From: Agapanthus africanus
Lineage: Eukaryota; Streptophyta; Magnoliopsida; Asparagales; Amaryllidaceae
Assembly (NCBI GenBank): GCA_030015575.1
Contig: CM057347.1
Span: forward strand, 510,015,176-510,079,175
Direction of reading: 5' to 3'
Length of the DNA: 64,000 bases
The translations under genes were made by a program, and so were the position numbers. The notes under the pieces are model-generated. The model did not search any database. It was not told the DNA's origin and worked only from the letters and a program-made list of their open reading frames with translations. Positions 33,981 to 44,283 of this stretch are shown here, piece by piece; positions within the stretch are counted from its first letter, which is position 1, and every line of letters starts with the position of its first letter.

Positions 33981-34032
33981 GTCAAACCTATCTTGAGATC
34001 TCTCTTCTAAAAGAACCCCTTCCGCGTTGACC
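33981..34032 (+). promoter_or_regulatory. W-box elements upstream of the PUB gene
   Basis: GTCAA at 33981-33985 is the W-box core TTGAC on the minus strand. TTGACC at 34027-34032 is a full W box, about 55 bases before the TATA box. WRKY binding would fit the pathogen-response of PUB22/23-type genes. Inference from sequence. Confidence 0.4.
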
Positions 34033-34084
34033 TTGTTGAATTAGTGGAATCCCATTATCTTTCATGCCTCCCTCAATCCTCTGC

Positions 34085-34092
34085 TATATATT
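34085..34092 (+). promoter_or_regulatory. TATA box of the PUB gene
   Basis: TATATATT preceded by CTGC. It would start transcription near 34115-34125, giving a leader of about 160 bases that contains the (TA)n run. Confidence 0.45.
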
Positions 34093-34097
34093 AAAAC

Positions 34098-34190
34098 ATG
34101 CACCCCTTCGTTGTTCATGAACTCAACTCAAAATTCCTCAACTCTTTTCAAAGTTCCAAAGTTCCGCGGAAAAGGGGAAAACAACTTCTC

Positions 34191-34247
<57 letters not shown>

Positions 34248-34283
34248 TATTCCAAGCTCATATATTATATGATCATCAATTGA
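34098..34283 (+). other. Possible upstream ORF (61 codons) abutting the PUB start
   Basis: An ATG at 34098 opens a frame through the TA microsatellite (Ile-Tyr repeats). It ends at TGA 34281-34283, so that the stop and the PUB start share one base (TGATG). If transcription starts 25-35 bases after the TATA box, the ATG lies just outside the mRNA, so its use is doubtful. Confidence 0.3.
34194..34245. repeat. (TA)n microsatellite in the PUB leader
   Basis: About 50 bases of TA repeat, 38 bases upstream of the start codon. Length variation here would alter the leader. Confidence 0.95.
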
Positions 34284-35491
34284 TGGCCGGAGAAGAAGCA
34301 CAGATCCCCTCCTATTTCCTCTGCCCGATCTCCCTCCAAATAATGAGAGACCCCGTCGCTCTCCCCACCGGCATCACCTACGACCGCCCGTCCATCGAAC
34401 ACTGGCTCCTCAACGACCGACACAACACCTGCCCTACAACCAACCTCGTCCTCCCCGATAATTACGAGCTCACCCCTAACCACACCCTCCGCCGCCTCAT
34501 CCAGGCCTGGTGCGTCCTCCACGCCTCGCACAGCATCCAACGCTTCCCGACCCCCCGCCCTCCCATCGACCAATCCCACATTTCCAACATCCTCCAGAAA
34601 GTCAACTCGCCGCCGTCTCAGCTGTCTTCTCTCCAAAGCCTCAAGTCTATCGTGCTCGAAAGCCAATGCAACCGGAAATGCGTTCAAAATACGCCGGGTG
34701 CGATCGACCTCTTAGCCTCTATCGTCATTTGCGACGGCAGCAGCAGCAGCGAAGGCCGTGACGAAGCTCTCGGCATTCTCAGCTGTCTCCAGATCCCTGA
34801 CCATGCGCTTATCGAGCTGGTCTCTCGAAACGATGATTTCATCGTCGCGTTGACGAAGATTTTGCAGCTGTCGAATGACACGTCGCGTGCCGATGCTATG
34901 ATTCTACTTAAGGCGATAGTTTCAGTGGTTGCACCGGCGAGATTGGCGGGCATACAAGAAAATGTGTTTCTAGAAATTGTTAAGGTTTCGAGAGACAAGA
35001 CCTTCACAAGGGCAGCATTGGAAACCCTAATAGGGCTATGCCCGTGGGGGAAAAACCGGTTAAAGGCGGTTCGGTCAGGCACGGTGCACGTGCTCATCGA
35101 GATACTGATAGATGACGAGCAAGAGAGGAGAGTTTGTGAAATGGTGCTTGTTTTGCTGGATAAGTTGTGTGGATGTGCCGAAGGGAGAGCGGAGCTTGTG
35201 AAGCATGCGGCGGGGATCGCGGCCATGTCGAACAAAATGCTTAGGGTTTCTACATTCGGGAACGAACGAGCAGTGAAGATACTGTATTCCATTTCTAGAT
35301 ACTCAGGGACAGAGATCGTTTTGAAAGACATGTTGCAGCTCGGCGTCGTATCCAAGTTGTGTATGATGTTGCTGGTGGATTGTGGATCGAAGGCCAAGGA
35401 GAGGGCAAGAGAGATACTTAAGATGCATTCTAGAGTTTGGAGGAGGTCTCCTTGTTTGTCTCATCAGTTCAGGGATTTGTATCCTTGTTAA
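34283..35491 (+). CDS. PUB23-like: U-box/ARM E3 ubiquitin ligase, PUB22/PUB23-like (402 aa)
   Basis: E3 ligase that passes ubiquitin from an E2 to target proteins. Arabidopsis PUB22/23/24 dampen pattern-triggered immunity, and PUB22/23 also act in drought responses. The U-box spans about residues 7-81: CPISLQIMRDPV (14-25), the TGITYDR turn (29-35), Trp41, and LTPNHTLRRLIQAW (63-76), which carries the conserved helix. FPTPRPP follows as in PUB22. The rest (about 100-385) is helical ARM-like sequence with family phrases such as CPWGKNR, LLDKLCGCAEGRAEL, RAVKILYSISR and MLQLGVVSKLCMML. The C-terminus RVWRRSPC also matches the family. The start is the ATG at 34283; the upstream TTG in frame is not a start. 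Intronless and full length (family about 400-435 aa). No lesion seen. Exact orthology among PUB20-24 is not settled. Confidence 0.93.
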   Translation: MAGEEAQIPSYFLCPISLQIMRDPVALPTGITYDRPSIEHWLLNDRHNTCPTTNLVLPDNYELTPNHTLRRLIQAWCVLHASHSIQRFPTPRPPIDQSHISNILQKVNSPPSQLSSLQSLKSIVLESQCNRKCVQNTPGAIDLLASIVICDGSSSSEGRDEALGILSCLQIPDHALIELVSRNDDFIVALTKILQLSNDTSRADAMILLKAIVSVVAPARLAGIQENVFLEIVKVSRDKTFTRAALETLIGLCPWGKNRLKAVRSGTVHVLIEILIDDEQERRVCEMVLVLLDKLCGCAEGRAELVKHAAGIAAMSNKMLRVSTFGNERAVKILYSISRYSGTEIVLKDMLQLGVVSKLCMMLLVDCGSKAKERAREILKMHSRVWRRSPCLSHQFRDLYPC

Positions 35492-36174
35492 TTTTAGATA
35501 TGAGAAAGGAAAATTAATTGTACATATGATTTGTGATTCAATTGATCAATTAGGAATGAAAATCATGCCAATACACAAAAGAGATACATACAAATTTCTT
35601 TTTTTTTCTAAATTTTTTTTTAATCGATTTATAATCAATTCTTAGTACAGTTTAATTGCTAATCATATCCAAATATTTCTATTACAAAGCTCGTGTTGTT
35701 CACAATGCAATGTTTCTGGAAGATTGATATATATGATGCCTCCCTTGCCAATGAGGACTGACGACACGGTAATCGGCATGATCTATAACTCTCATGAAAA
35801 TCATGAGCGCAAAACCCTTGAATAACAAGTGCGAGCTATAATCGTCTCTACTTCAAACACGAAAATCAAAATTTGATGCAATAATCAATTCAACTCCCAA
35901 AACACACAATGTAATAGAATATAATTCTGAACAAAAAAAAGAAAGAATTCTTAACTTAAAAAAGGAAAGATTTATAATAAACTAAACCCAATTTAAAATA
36001 ATTAAATATAAAAATTTAAATTGCAACAAATATCTCAACTGTTATAGGGCAAAACTAAGGGGTTCGTTTAATTTTGAATTTTGAAGTTGATCGATGGGTG
36101 ATATGGATTCTTACTTTCTCAAATAAATCAAAGAAAAAAACATTATTGATTTATGTGCAATGCACGTAATTAAA
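35492..36174. other. 3' flank of the PUB gene; no further gene
   Basis: AT-rich, with no canonical AATAAA close to the stop. Nothing else recognised before the LTR-like block at 36175. Confidence 0.5.
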
Positions 36175-36378
36175 TGTCACATCTCTCCTAACCCGAATCG
36201 GCTCTTAATTACTCTAACTGCTCGGCCTCGGTCATATGTTGCCATGCCCTGATTTCCAATAGACGGTAGTAGGTACGTAACCAGACCCGCGACGTATCTA
36301 TACTAAGAAAAGATCTTTCTCAATATAGATAATTTAAGCGTTAAAATAAGCAGTTTAATACAAGAAGAATTTTTAGCA
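36175..36378. mobile_element. Left piece of an older LTR-like sequence interrupted by the copia composite
   Basis: Starts TGTCACATCTCTCC and includes a CGCGACGTATCTATACTAAG phrase similar to 830-850. It continues at 54403 after the insertion. Its distal end was not identified. Confidence 0.45.
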
Positions 36379-36383
36379 AGAAG
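36379..36383. repeat. Target-site duplication AGAAG, left
   Basis: Identical to 54398-54402. The pair flanks the whole 18-kb composite. Confidence 0.85.
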
Positions 36384-38596
36384 TGTTGGAGATAGTGCCC
36401 TCAGAGTCAATTATTGGATCACAGGCACGTGATTGCAATGATTGAGGGAGGACCTATCCCGGTAGGACAGTCTTACTCGAGATGATAGTATGCTATCTGG
36501 TTTACCTTTATCATCGTGTACTGCTTTAGGTGACCTGGCATGTCGCTATTACACGTTGATAGAGCCCCTAGGATTCTTGCTTGACTGCCGGCAGTATGAT
36601 GGCGATCATATACTTAGGAGCTGGTAGTCTATAAGCACATCCTTAAAAGGTCCCTAGTCGTAGGAGTTTCGAGACAGGGCATCGATACTCCATTAGTAGA
36701 CTAGTGTATACAGTCGAGACCCCGACGAGGGGCGGTGGCCGGTCTCACAAGCCACTGGTGTCAGTTGGTTCACCTAAGATGTATACAGGTGCTCATTGGG
36801 TTATGAGTACACCGGACAGGACTCGCCGGGAACCTGCCAGTTGGGATTATACCTGATGTCAGATGGCAGTTCCCTGGTGACATGTGTACAGGTTAGTTCA
36901 TTGACCTGGGGATCGTCATTTGTCTCGTGTGAGTTCCCACTGTACTTTGATTACTACCCTACCACGGCTCAAAGGAGTCGTGCAAACAGGTTTTAGTTGG
37001 GTACAGTCCCGAGCCACATGGAGGCAGTGAGCGGATCTTCAGGGGTTCGTCTCTCCCGGTATTGGGGGTGAGGTCGCGCTGTGTCTAGGAGAGCCATTAC
37101 GCAAAGCCCTCGGCCGAGGCAGGAGATTTACTGGTAGGTATTCCAGTAGTATCTCAGGGCGTTCTGGGCTACACTCCGACACGACTTGTACCGCCTTTGG
37201 GGGTCTGACTTTTACCAACCCCCTAGGCCCGACATGCGATCCTCATAGACGAACGGACCGGACTGTACGGATATTGTCACTGACAGGCTCAGTAGGGTGT
37301 CAGGATGAGTTCGCTCATCGACGTCCCTTTTGGTCAATAGCTGGTGGCCCGTCACGTATTGGCTAATACCTCTGACGTGCTAGTGGTTAAATCCACAGCC
37401 ATAGTATTGACGAGTCTTTAGAGTCCACCACACTTTCAGTTACTCAGCTTTCGGGCGAAACGCTGTAGAGGCCGTATGGAGATATGGCAGGGTCCGATCA
37501 GATACGTGCGGTATTGCACGGATCAGGATCGGACGGTTTGTACTAGTGGCCGTATGGATATGGCAGGGTTCGATCAGATACGTGCGGTATTGCACGGATC
37601 AGGATCGAACGGATTTTACTAGCCGGCTTTGGCTTAAGCCGGTCCCAGTTTAGTACAGTGTAGATTTTGTCTCATTGCATTTGTATCCGGTCGGAATACA
37701 GATGCGGGTGTGTATGCACAGTATCGGGGTTTTCCTGTAATTTATTACGGGACCAGTTTTCTGGAGTTGCCAGTTTGCATTCCGTTCCGGCCGGTTTTTC
37801 TTTGTTCTTTCCCGGCCGGACTTTTCTGATGGAGGGGGTAATTTGCAGTTTTGCAAATTACATATGGTGGAGGTTTTATTTGTAAGATGATTTATTATGA
37901 TAACCTTTTTAGATACCATTCATTTCATGCTTTATTGTGAAAAGATTGGATTTGAGGTTGATGTAAGTTTGATGATGATTATGTCTTGATGTGGTCACCA
38001 CTTGCTTTACCCTACACTCACCTCCCTTCATACTTCATATTACCTCCTCCACCATTCTCATTGAAGATAGAAGTTTTTCATGAGAGGAAAAAGAAAGAGA
38101 GAAGAAGAAGAAGAGAGTTTCATCTTGAGAGTTTCATTCATGATCTCATTTTCTTGCTAGAAAAATGCAAGCACCATTTTTCCATTCTTGATTCCTCCAT
38201 CACCATGGCAACAAACCCCAAATGAGACAAGCATCTTCTACACTACATTCTACAGCATATCTTGAGCATGTCGAGTTGCCGGCTTCATGCTCGAGTTGCC
38301 TCGGTATTGAGGCGGGAGCCCGTAAAAGACGCAGGCGATGTGGTGCCCTTTCCGGCGAGGAGGCGACGATATGGAGACAAGACTTTCCGCGGGAGATCGG
38401 GACGATGAAGAGAAGACCGGAGGACTCGGATCACTCGGTATACTTCTCACCCTATCTCTTGATTGCTAGCATTAGGTTAATGGTAAACGATCCGGGTTTT
38501 CTTTGTCCGCGGTAGCGCCGGTTTCCGAGTAAGGAAAATTTTTGATTCCGCATTTTGGCCTCGAGTACGAGGCCGGGGCGCTGCCGTGGCGCAACA
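36384..38596 (+). repeat. LTR1 (2213 bp)
   Basis: The original 5' LTR by position. It differs from both other LTRs at twelve positions: 36450, 36614, 36616, 36705, 36747, 36944, 37205, 37545, 37912, 38032, 38079 and 38118. An internal 78-bp direct duplication (37471-37548 and 37549-37625) repeats a GATACGTGCGGTATTGCACG block. Confidence 0.92.
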
Positions 38597-38610
38597 TGGT
38601 ATCAGAGCCA
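38597..38610 (+). other. Primer-binding site, initiator tRNA-Met
   Basis: TGGTATCAGAGCCA, with no spacer after LTR1. The second copy is at 46497-46510. Confidence 0.85.
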
Positions 38611-41600
38611 CGCCATTAACCTTACCTAGCTTGTTCTAATGCGTTTTGCTTATCCGATCGACCAAAATTCCAAAAACCTCATTTTTGTTCACATCAGTTT
38701 TCTGTTGGAATTTTTTGGTGTCTAAAAATTTTTCAGGTTGCAGAAAAATGATGTGCTGAAAAAGATAAGACTACTGTAGAAAAACGACAAAGTGATTCCC
38801 TAGTTGGAGCGCGGAACCGCGGCCAAAACCCCCTTTGGGCCGCGGTTCCGCCGCACTATGGTGAGGTCACTTGGTCATTTTTCTGCAGTTGCTTTATGGG
38901 CTGAAAATAGGGCTTTTGGAATATTAAATTTGGGCCCAGATCTTCTGTGACTGCTACAGTTTCACTTGGGAGCCCACTTGTTAATTGTTTGATTGATCGG
39001 ATATTTTAAACACATTATTTCACAGTATTTACATTATATCTGCGACCGTGAATGTCACTTGATCGGTAAATCCGGTCTAACTGCTATAGCCCGGTTAGAC
39101 GGATTTGCGAACGTGATTTTCACGTTGATGTTCTATGTTTATGCTGTGATGTTGCGGATCGGTCGTGGGGGATAGCCTGGATGCAATGGTAGTACAGTTT
39201 GTTTTATATGTACATTTGATATTGCGGGGCGAGTGTCCGACATGTGGACTGCCGTCACTGCCTGTTTGTATTATTCTTTTGGGGCACGACCTGGTTGCGG
39301 TCGATGTACCCGGTGTATGTATATTTTACTTTCTGTACTAGGATTACCCCGCGGAGGGGTGCACGGATAGCCGGGTTCTAGAGGGCAACGGGCCCGCATC
39401 TCATGGTATTGAGACGGAGGGGCTTCACTCTAGGATTGGCGGGCTATTCGCCGCACTCGTAGGGGGTACAGGTTGACCCAGGAGGGGTGCCCAAGTTACC
39501 GGATTCCGTGAAGTGCTGGGTGGTCCATTCACGGTGCTGGAGGGGGCTGCCTCGCTTCAGGTTTTGGCGGGTGACTTGCCGCGCCCGTAGGGGTCTAGGA
39601 TTTCATTGCACAGGCTATCCACACGACCAGGGGAACGTCGGGTTTCAGCAGCGGCTCTGTGAAACCCGGGGCTTCTAGATATCTGTATTGTTCTGTGATG
39701 CTGTACATTTCTGTGATGTTGCATTTTATCACGCCTTGAGCGAAATATAATATATTGGTATATATATTAGTAGATGTTGTATATGTTTTACATCCGCGCT
39801 AGTCCAGTCCCCGCTCTGCCGTTAGTTAGCTAACCTAACGGGTGATGACGGGACCCAGTGGCGAATGCGGATGGCATATACGTACGTCAGTATATTTTCG
39901 TTCTTTGTGGTGTGATTAATTGATGGGACTGCGTTGATTCGGATCAATGCAAGATAAACAAACCTAATCTGATGTTGTTGGAACATTTTTCAAAAAGCTG
40001 TTATTGCAAGGACGTTCACTTTTGTTTTGCATCGTGGTATTCATTTGGAATATCCTGCTCCTCAGTCGACGAGGCAAGGGCCGAGATCCCTTCACCGGGA
40101 GTGACCCCTTGGACAGAAGTTTGCGTCAGGGCAATAACTTCACTATAGCCGATTACTTTTGCTTTGCATCGTGGTATTCAGTTGGAATATCCTGCACCTC
40201 ATTCTACGGGGAAAGAGCCGAGATCCCTTCACCGGGAGTGACCTCTTTAGTAAAGGTTTTCGTCACTATATTTTTATAAAAGGCTATGCAGTTCCTTCAA
40301 CAATATCAAGTTCATTACGTTAAAGGTTTTTCGCCAAAAACCAGTCGTAGCCCTCCGTCATTTCAGATTAGTATTACTTAGTATTCGTGCTGCGTATGTC
40401 GTGCTTAGCCGAGGCGTAGTGTTCGGTAGCTATGTAGTGCTTTTCTGTTGCATGGATATGTGATTGGTTAGGACAGTCGTGCGGTCATTTTGGCTCAGTC
40501 AAGGATTCATGCGGGTGGGTCTAATGCAATCAAGATAATGACGGGTTGAACTTGACTAGGACCCTTTGATATATTGGCTCAGTCAAGGTCACTTGGGTCC
40601 TAGGGGTAAAAATCACATCGGGAGTTTCAAAAGAACTGAAACTTGCCAGGCATGCGCATACCTTCTGGAGTGTGGTGACTTGAGTGGATTCCGTTAAGTT
40701 ATCATGCGATGATAGTTGGATCCCGATTCCCACTGATGAGTTGGTTTACTCCTCGGGTGATCCCGACTAATTCTTCTTTCAGGTTTGGAGGAGAATTTGA
40801 GGTACAGTGGGAGGTTTCCAGATTAGATAAAGTGATAACCATTCTGATCTAGGTTAGAGTGCACGCTGAGTGTTTCTTTTCTCTCTCTCTTTGGCAGCGA
40901 CCATTGACCCGACCCTGGACTATGACTCAGTGACCAAGTTGACCGAACCTTCTTAACACTGGCTTTTGGATTGTCAGAGTTGCAGACCTCATTGCCACTC
41001 CTGCTTTTACCCTTTTCTCCAAGACACCCCGTATTACTACGAACGTCCACTTCCATTGGACAAAACCATCGTATGGTTATATACGAACTCGAAGGACTTC
41101 GAGGATGGTTTCCGGTTTTGGAGAAAACGAATGAGATTATTCAGTTGTCTTCTCTTTTCACCTTCTCTCAGGTTGCGAGTACTCCTTGGTTTAGGAGATA
41201 GTACACCTATTACGCAAATTGGATAGTCTTCTTCCAAACCTTAGGCTGGTGCCGACCGGTAGGGAATGAAGAAAACCAATTAGCATAACGATGGTGTGCA
41301 GAAGGTATTAAGTTAAGACAAAGCAAGGGATTAGTAGGAGGGCAAAGTAAATTGCGACTGATATTCACGACCAAACCAAGTATTTCTTCGCCAATCCTAA
41401 ATCACCTTTGTATTTCTCCAAGACACTCCGTGTCACTACGAAGATCCACAGTTTATTGGATACTCCATCGTATGGTTATATACGAACTCGAAAGGAACTT
41501 GTTCCAGTTCGGGGATGGATTCTGGTTCAGGAGAAATAGGAATAAAGTACATTCAGGTGTCTTTTATTTTCACCTTCTCTCGCATTGCGAGTGTTCCTAG

Positions 41601-44283
41601 GATTGGGACAGTACACCCATTATGCTTATTGGATAGTCTTCTTCCAAACCATAGGCTGGTGCCGAACGGTAGGGAAGGAAGAAAACCATTTGGCCTAATG
41701 GGGTGTACAGAAGGTAATGACTAAAGACATAGAAAGGGATTTGGAGAGGTGGCAAAGAATTATACGGTTATAGTTGTGAATCTGGATAATGGAAGAGGCA
41801 TTACTAAGAATACCAGGATACCCCAACGAAACATTTCAATGTTTCAGTTTCACTGTGTACTGTTAATAGAAAACTGATTTCCCGATTAGACACTTACTCC
41901 AGGGTATGTATTTACCAGGTATGATTCTCACATCTGTATGGTTTTACAGATGATGAGTGGGAGCAAGTTATTGGGAATTGGGTGGTCATCCTCATTATAT
42001 CGGGATTCGTTGTAATCGGTGATATTTGAGGAAGTCACCTGGGTTGTTTGCCGGTCGGCAAATATTTGGTTTTGAATATCCGCTGTTGTGCACCAATTTC
42101 AAATTGATATATCTGTACGTCTATTTTCATAGAGTGAGATATACCTTTTGATATTATGTCTACAACATTTACCTATATCAGTGGATGGTTAGGTAAGGAG
42201 TATTAAACAGCGGTGTAATTCTTCTTAACCATAAGTACAGTTTTCAACCTACGACACACAGTGAAAGAGTTGTTAGACTCAGCGGACTTATACAAAGTAT
42301 TGTATGTTGTCCAGCGTCCATCAGGACAGAGGGGTTGGTCCTCGTACTATATTCAGTTTACTTATGACTTCTCTAGTTTTTAGACAAGTGTTTCGTAGAA
42401 ACACAGGGTCCGAATTTTGAGAAGTTATAGGTATTTGAATATAGTAGAGAACCAGGTATAGCAAGTATCAGGATTCTTCAAAGTGATCGAAGATGTAGAT
42501 ACTTGTATATGGTATTCAGTTGATAGTAATGATGAAGAGAAATTACTTCTCTTTCAGGTTACTCATAATTGGAAGCATTCCTAAGTTGAGTAACGCTGAT
42601 CGCCCTCCTTCCATTTAGTTTACATGCACTGGAGATAGCTGCATGATTTGAATCTGGTTAAATTAAATCAGTGCCTCTGGTTCTATATTGGATATAGAAC
42701 AGTTCATATCTTAACGATGTTAAGGTACGGGGAGTTGTCCGGCTTATGGTTAAAACCAGACACTGGACAACTCAAGGCACGTTTCTGTAATGGCTGTTTG
42801 TGGGTTGACCCAGGCTATGACGAGGGTTGACTTTCTACCATCTGGATGAACAATAGCAATATTGTTCTAGACTCGCCACAGTTTTAATAAAAATGGATTT
42901 TTTCAGAAAACAGTAGTGGGAGTATGGTAGAACTGGAAGTAATTCCAGAACCACAAATGATTACTGAAGATTTGATAAAGAACTTAAAGATTCAATCTGA
43001 TTTGACATTCCATTGGCCACTCCGCAGAAAAGGTGGGTAACTTCAGGCACCCGAGAGGTACTACGGTAGCCTCAAGGACGGTGACAGGGAAGTTCTTGTT
43101 TACCCACAATTACCATTGCTGTTGTTCCAGGCTGCGAGACCCGGCAGGAGGATGAGTATAGCGTCGTTCTAAACTAGCTTTGGAAGTGCACGTCTATATG
43201 ACTCTGCCGGAAGGTTGTCGTAGTCAGTGGGAGCAGCAGAAACATTGGTGGACATCAGGCTTATGTCTATTTATAGACCAAAGCAGATGTAGCGGAGATA
43301 GATCATCTATTTCTGATGTGACAGTCATAGGTTTGACGTCATCAGAATAAGGGAATGGATCTGTTGAGAAGGTAGTGGGAAGTGATATTCCTATACTCTG
43401 ATCGGTTATACTTTGGTCGTCACACAGTGTTTTCTCCACATAGGACTTGGATATTATATCAGACATACTGGTTACTAGATCTATGGTTTTAGATCTAGAT
43501 TTGGGTGGTTTCCCAATCTGGGTACCTTGACAGCATTCTATGAGTATTTAGAATGGACGACTTCTGGCACGGTAGTATACCTGCAGGTGATGGAGTCACC
43601 CTCTCTAAAGGTGTCTTATAGACTAAAAAGGAGAGGGATACTCATGATTGGCAGATCACTTGCTTAGGCAATTGAGTCAATCATGAGATGTCAAGTACCA
43701 CACCAGATGTTGTTCTTGCACTAGATGCAATAAGTTGATATTGATCCAATCCTGGAGAAACAGTCGGAAGCAGTCTTAGAACATAAGTGGATGTTCTAGG
43801 GATATGATAACGACAGCCTCATTTGGGAGACAGTTATCATTCCAGGCTTCCAAGGTGACATGGACGACAAGGAGGTTGTCAGAGTTATAGTTTTCCTTCT
43901 GACGAGGGGCAGTATTTTGGACAGGTGGTCCAAGGCAATACTGAGTGTGGCATGGCGCAGGATACTGATTAAGTTCAGTTGACGATACAGTCTAAGAAGT
44001 TTGGATTTGGAGTTCACTTATGAGCTAGGTCCCATCAGACATCCAGACATTCTAAGACAGGTATTGCTCGTTTCGGGAGATGGCTTTCTCCGCGAACTTG
44101 AGATAAAGTGAGACATAGAAGGAAACATCACAGCGGATCCACTCACTAAGGCTATTCCTCGAACGCAATAGTTTCGCAAACGAGCTTTGTGAGACTGACT
44201 AGTAGAGGAGTTGGGTGTTCGGTATCACACGGGCTGTGAGTATGCGGCATCGCAATAATTAGCCTTGAGTGCAAGTGGGAGAT
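38611..44283 (+). pseudogene. Degenerate Ty1/copia internal region, copy 1
   Basis: No frame is long enough for a polyprotein. Recognisable pieces are an integrase core at about 42250-42445, where YYIQFTYDFSSF aligns with the usual YFITFTDDFSRY so the first catalytic Asp reads Tyr, then KHRVRILRSYRYL and VENQ. RNase H comes next at about 43590-44190, with TTPDVVLALDAIS and SNPGE broken by stops, FQGDMDDKE, and ADPLTKAIPR before the end. Gag, protease and reverse transcriptase are not recognisable. Diverged direct repeats occur at 40018-40154/40155-40275 and at about 41010-41270/41407-41690. The bases match copy 2 wherever I compared them. Confidence 0.8.
38811..38851 (+). other. GC-rich leader hairpin of the copia element
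   Basis: GCGGAACCGCGGCC and its exact complement flank a 13-base loop, about 215 bases after the primer site. The second copy is at 46711-46751. In retroelements stable hairpins here can act in dimerisation or packaging. That role is inference. Confidence 0.6.

Noticed and set aside
34684..35397. 237-codon frame antisense to the PUB gene
   Set aside because: Shadow of a strongly coding sense frame. No independent protein similarity.
38222..38515. 97-codon frame inside LTR1 (also in LTR2 and LTR3)
   Set aside because: LTR sequence without domain content. Identity between copies follows from LTR identity and not from coding constraint.
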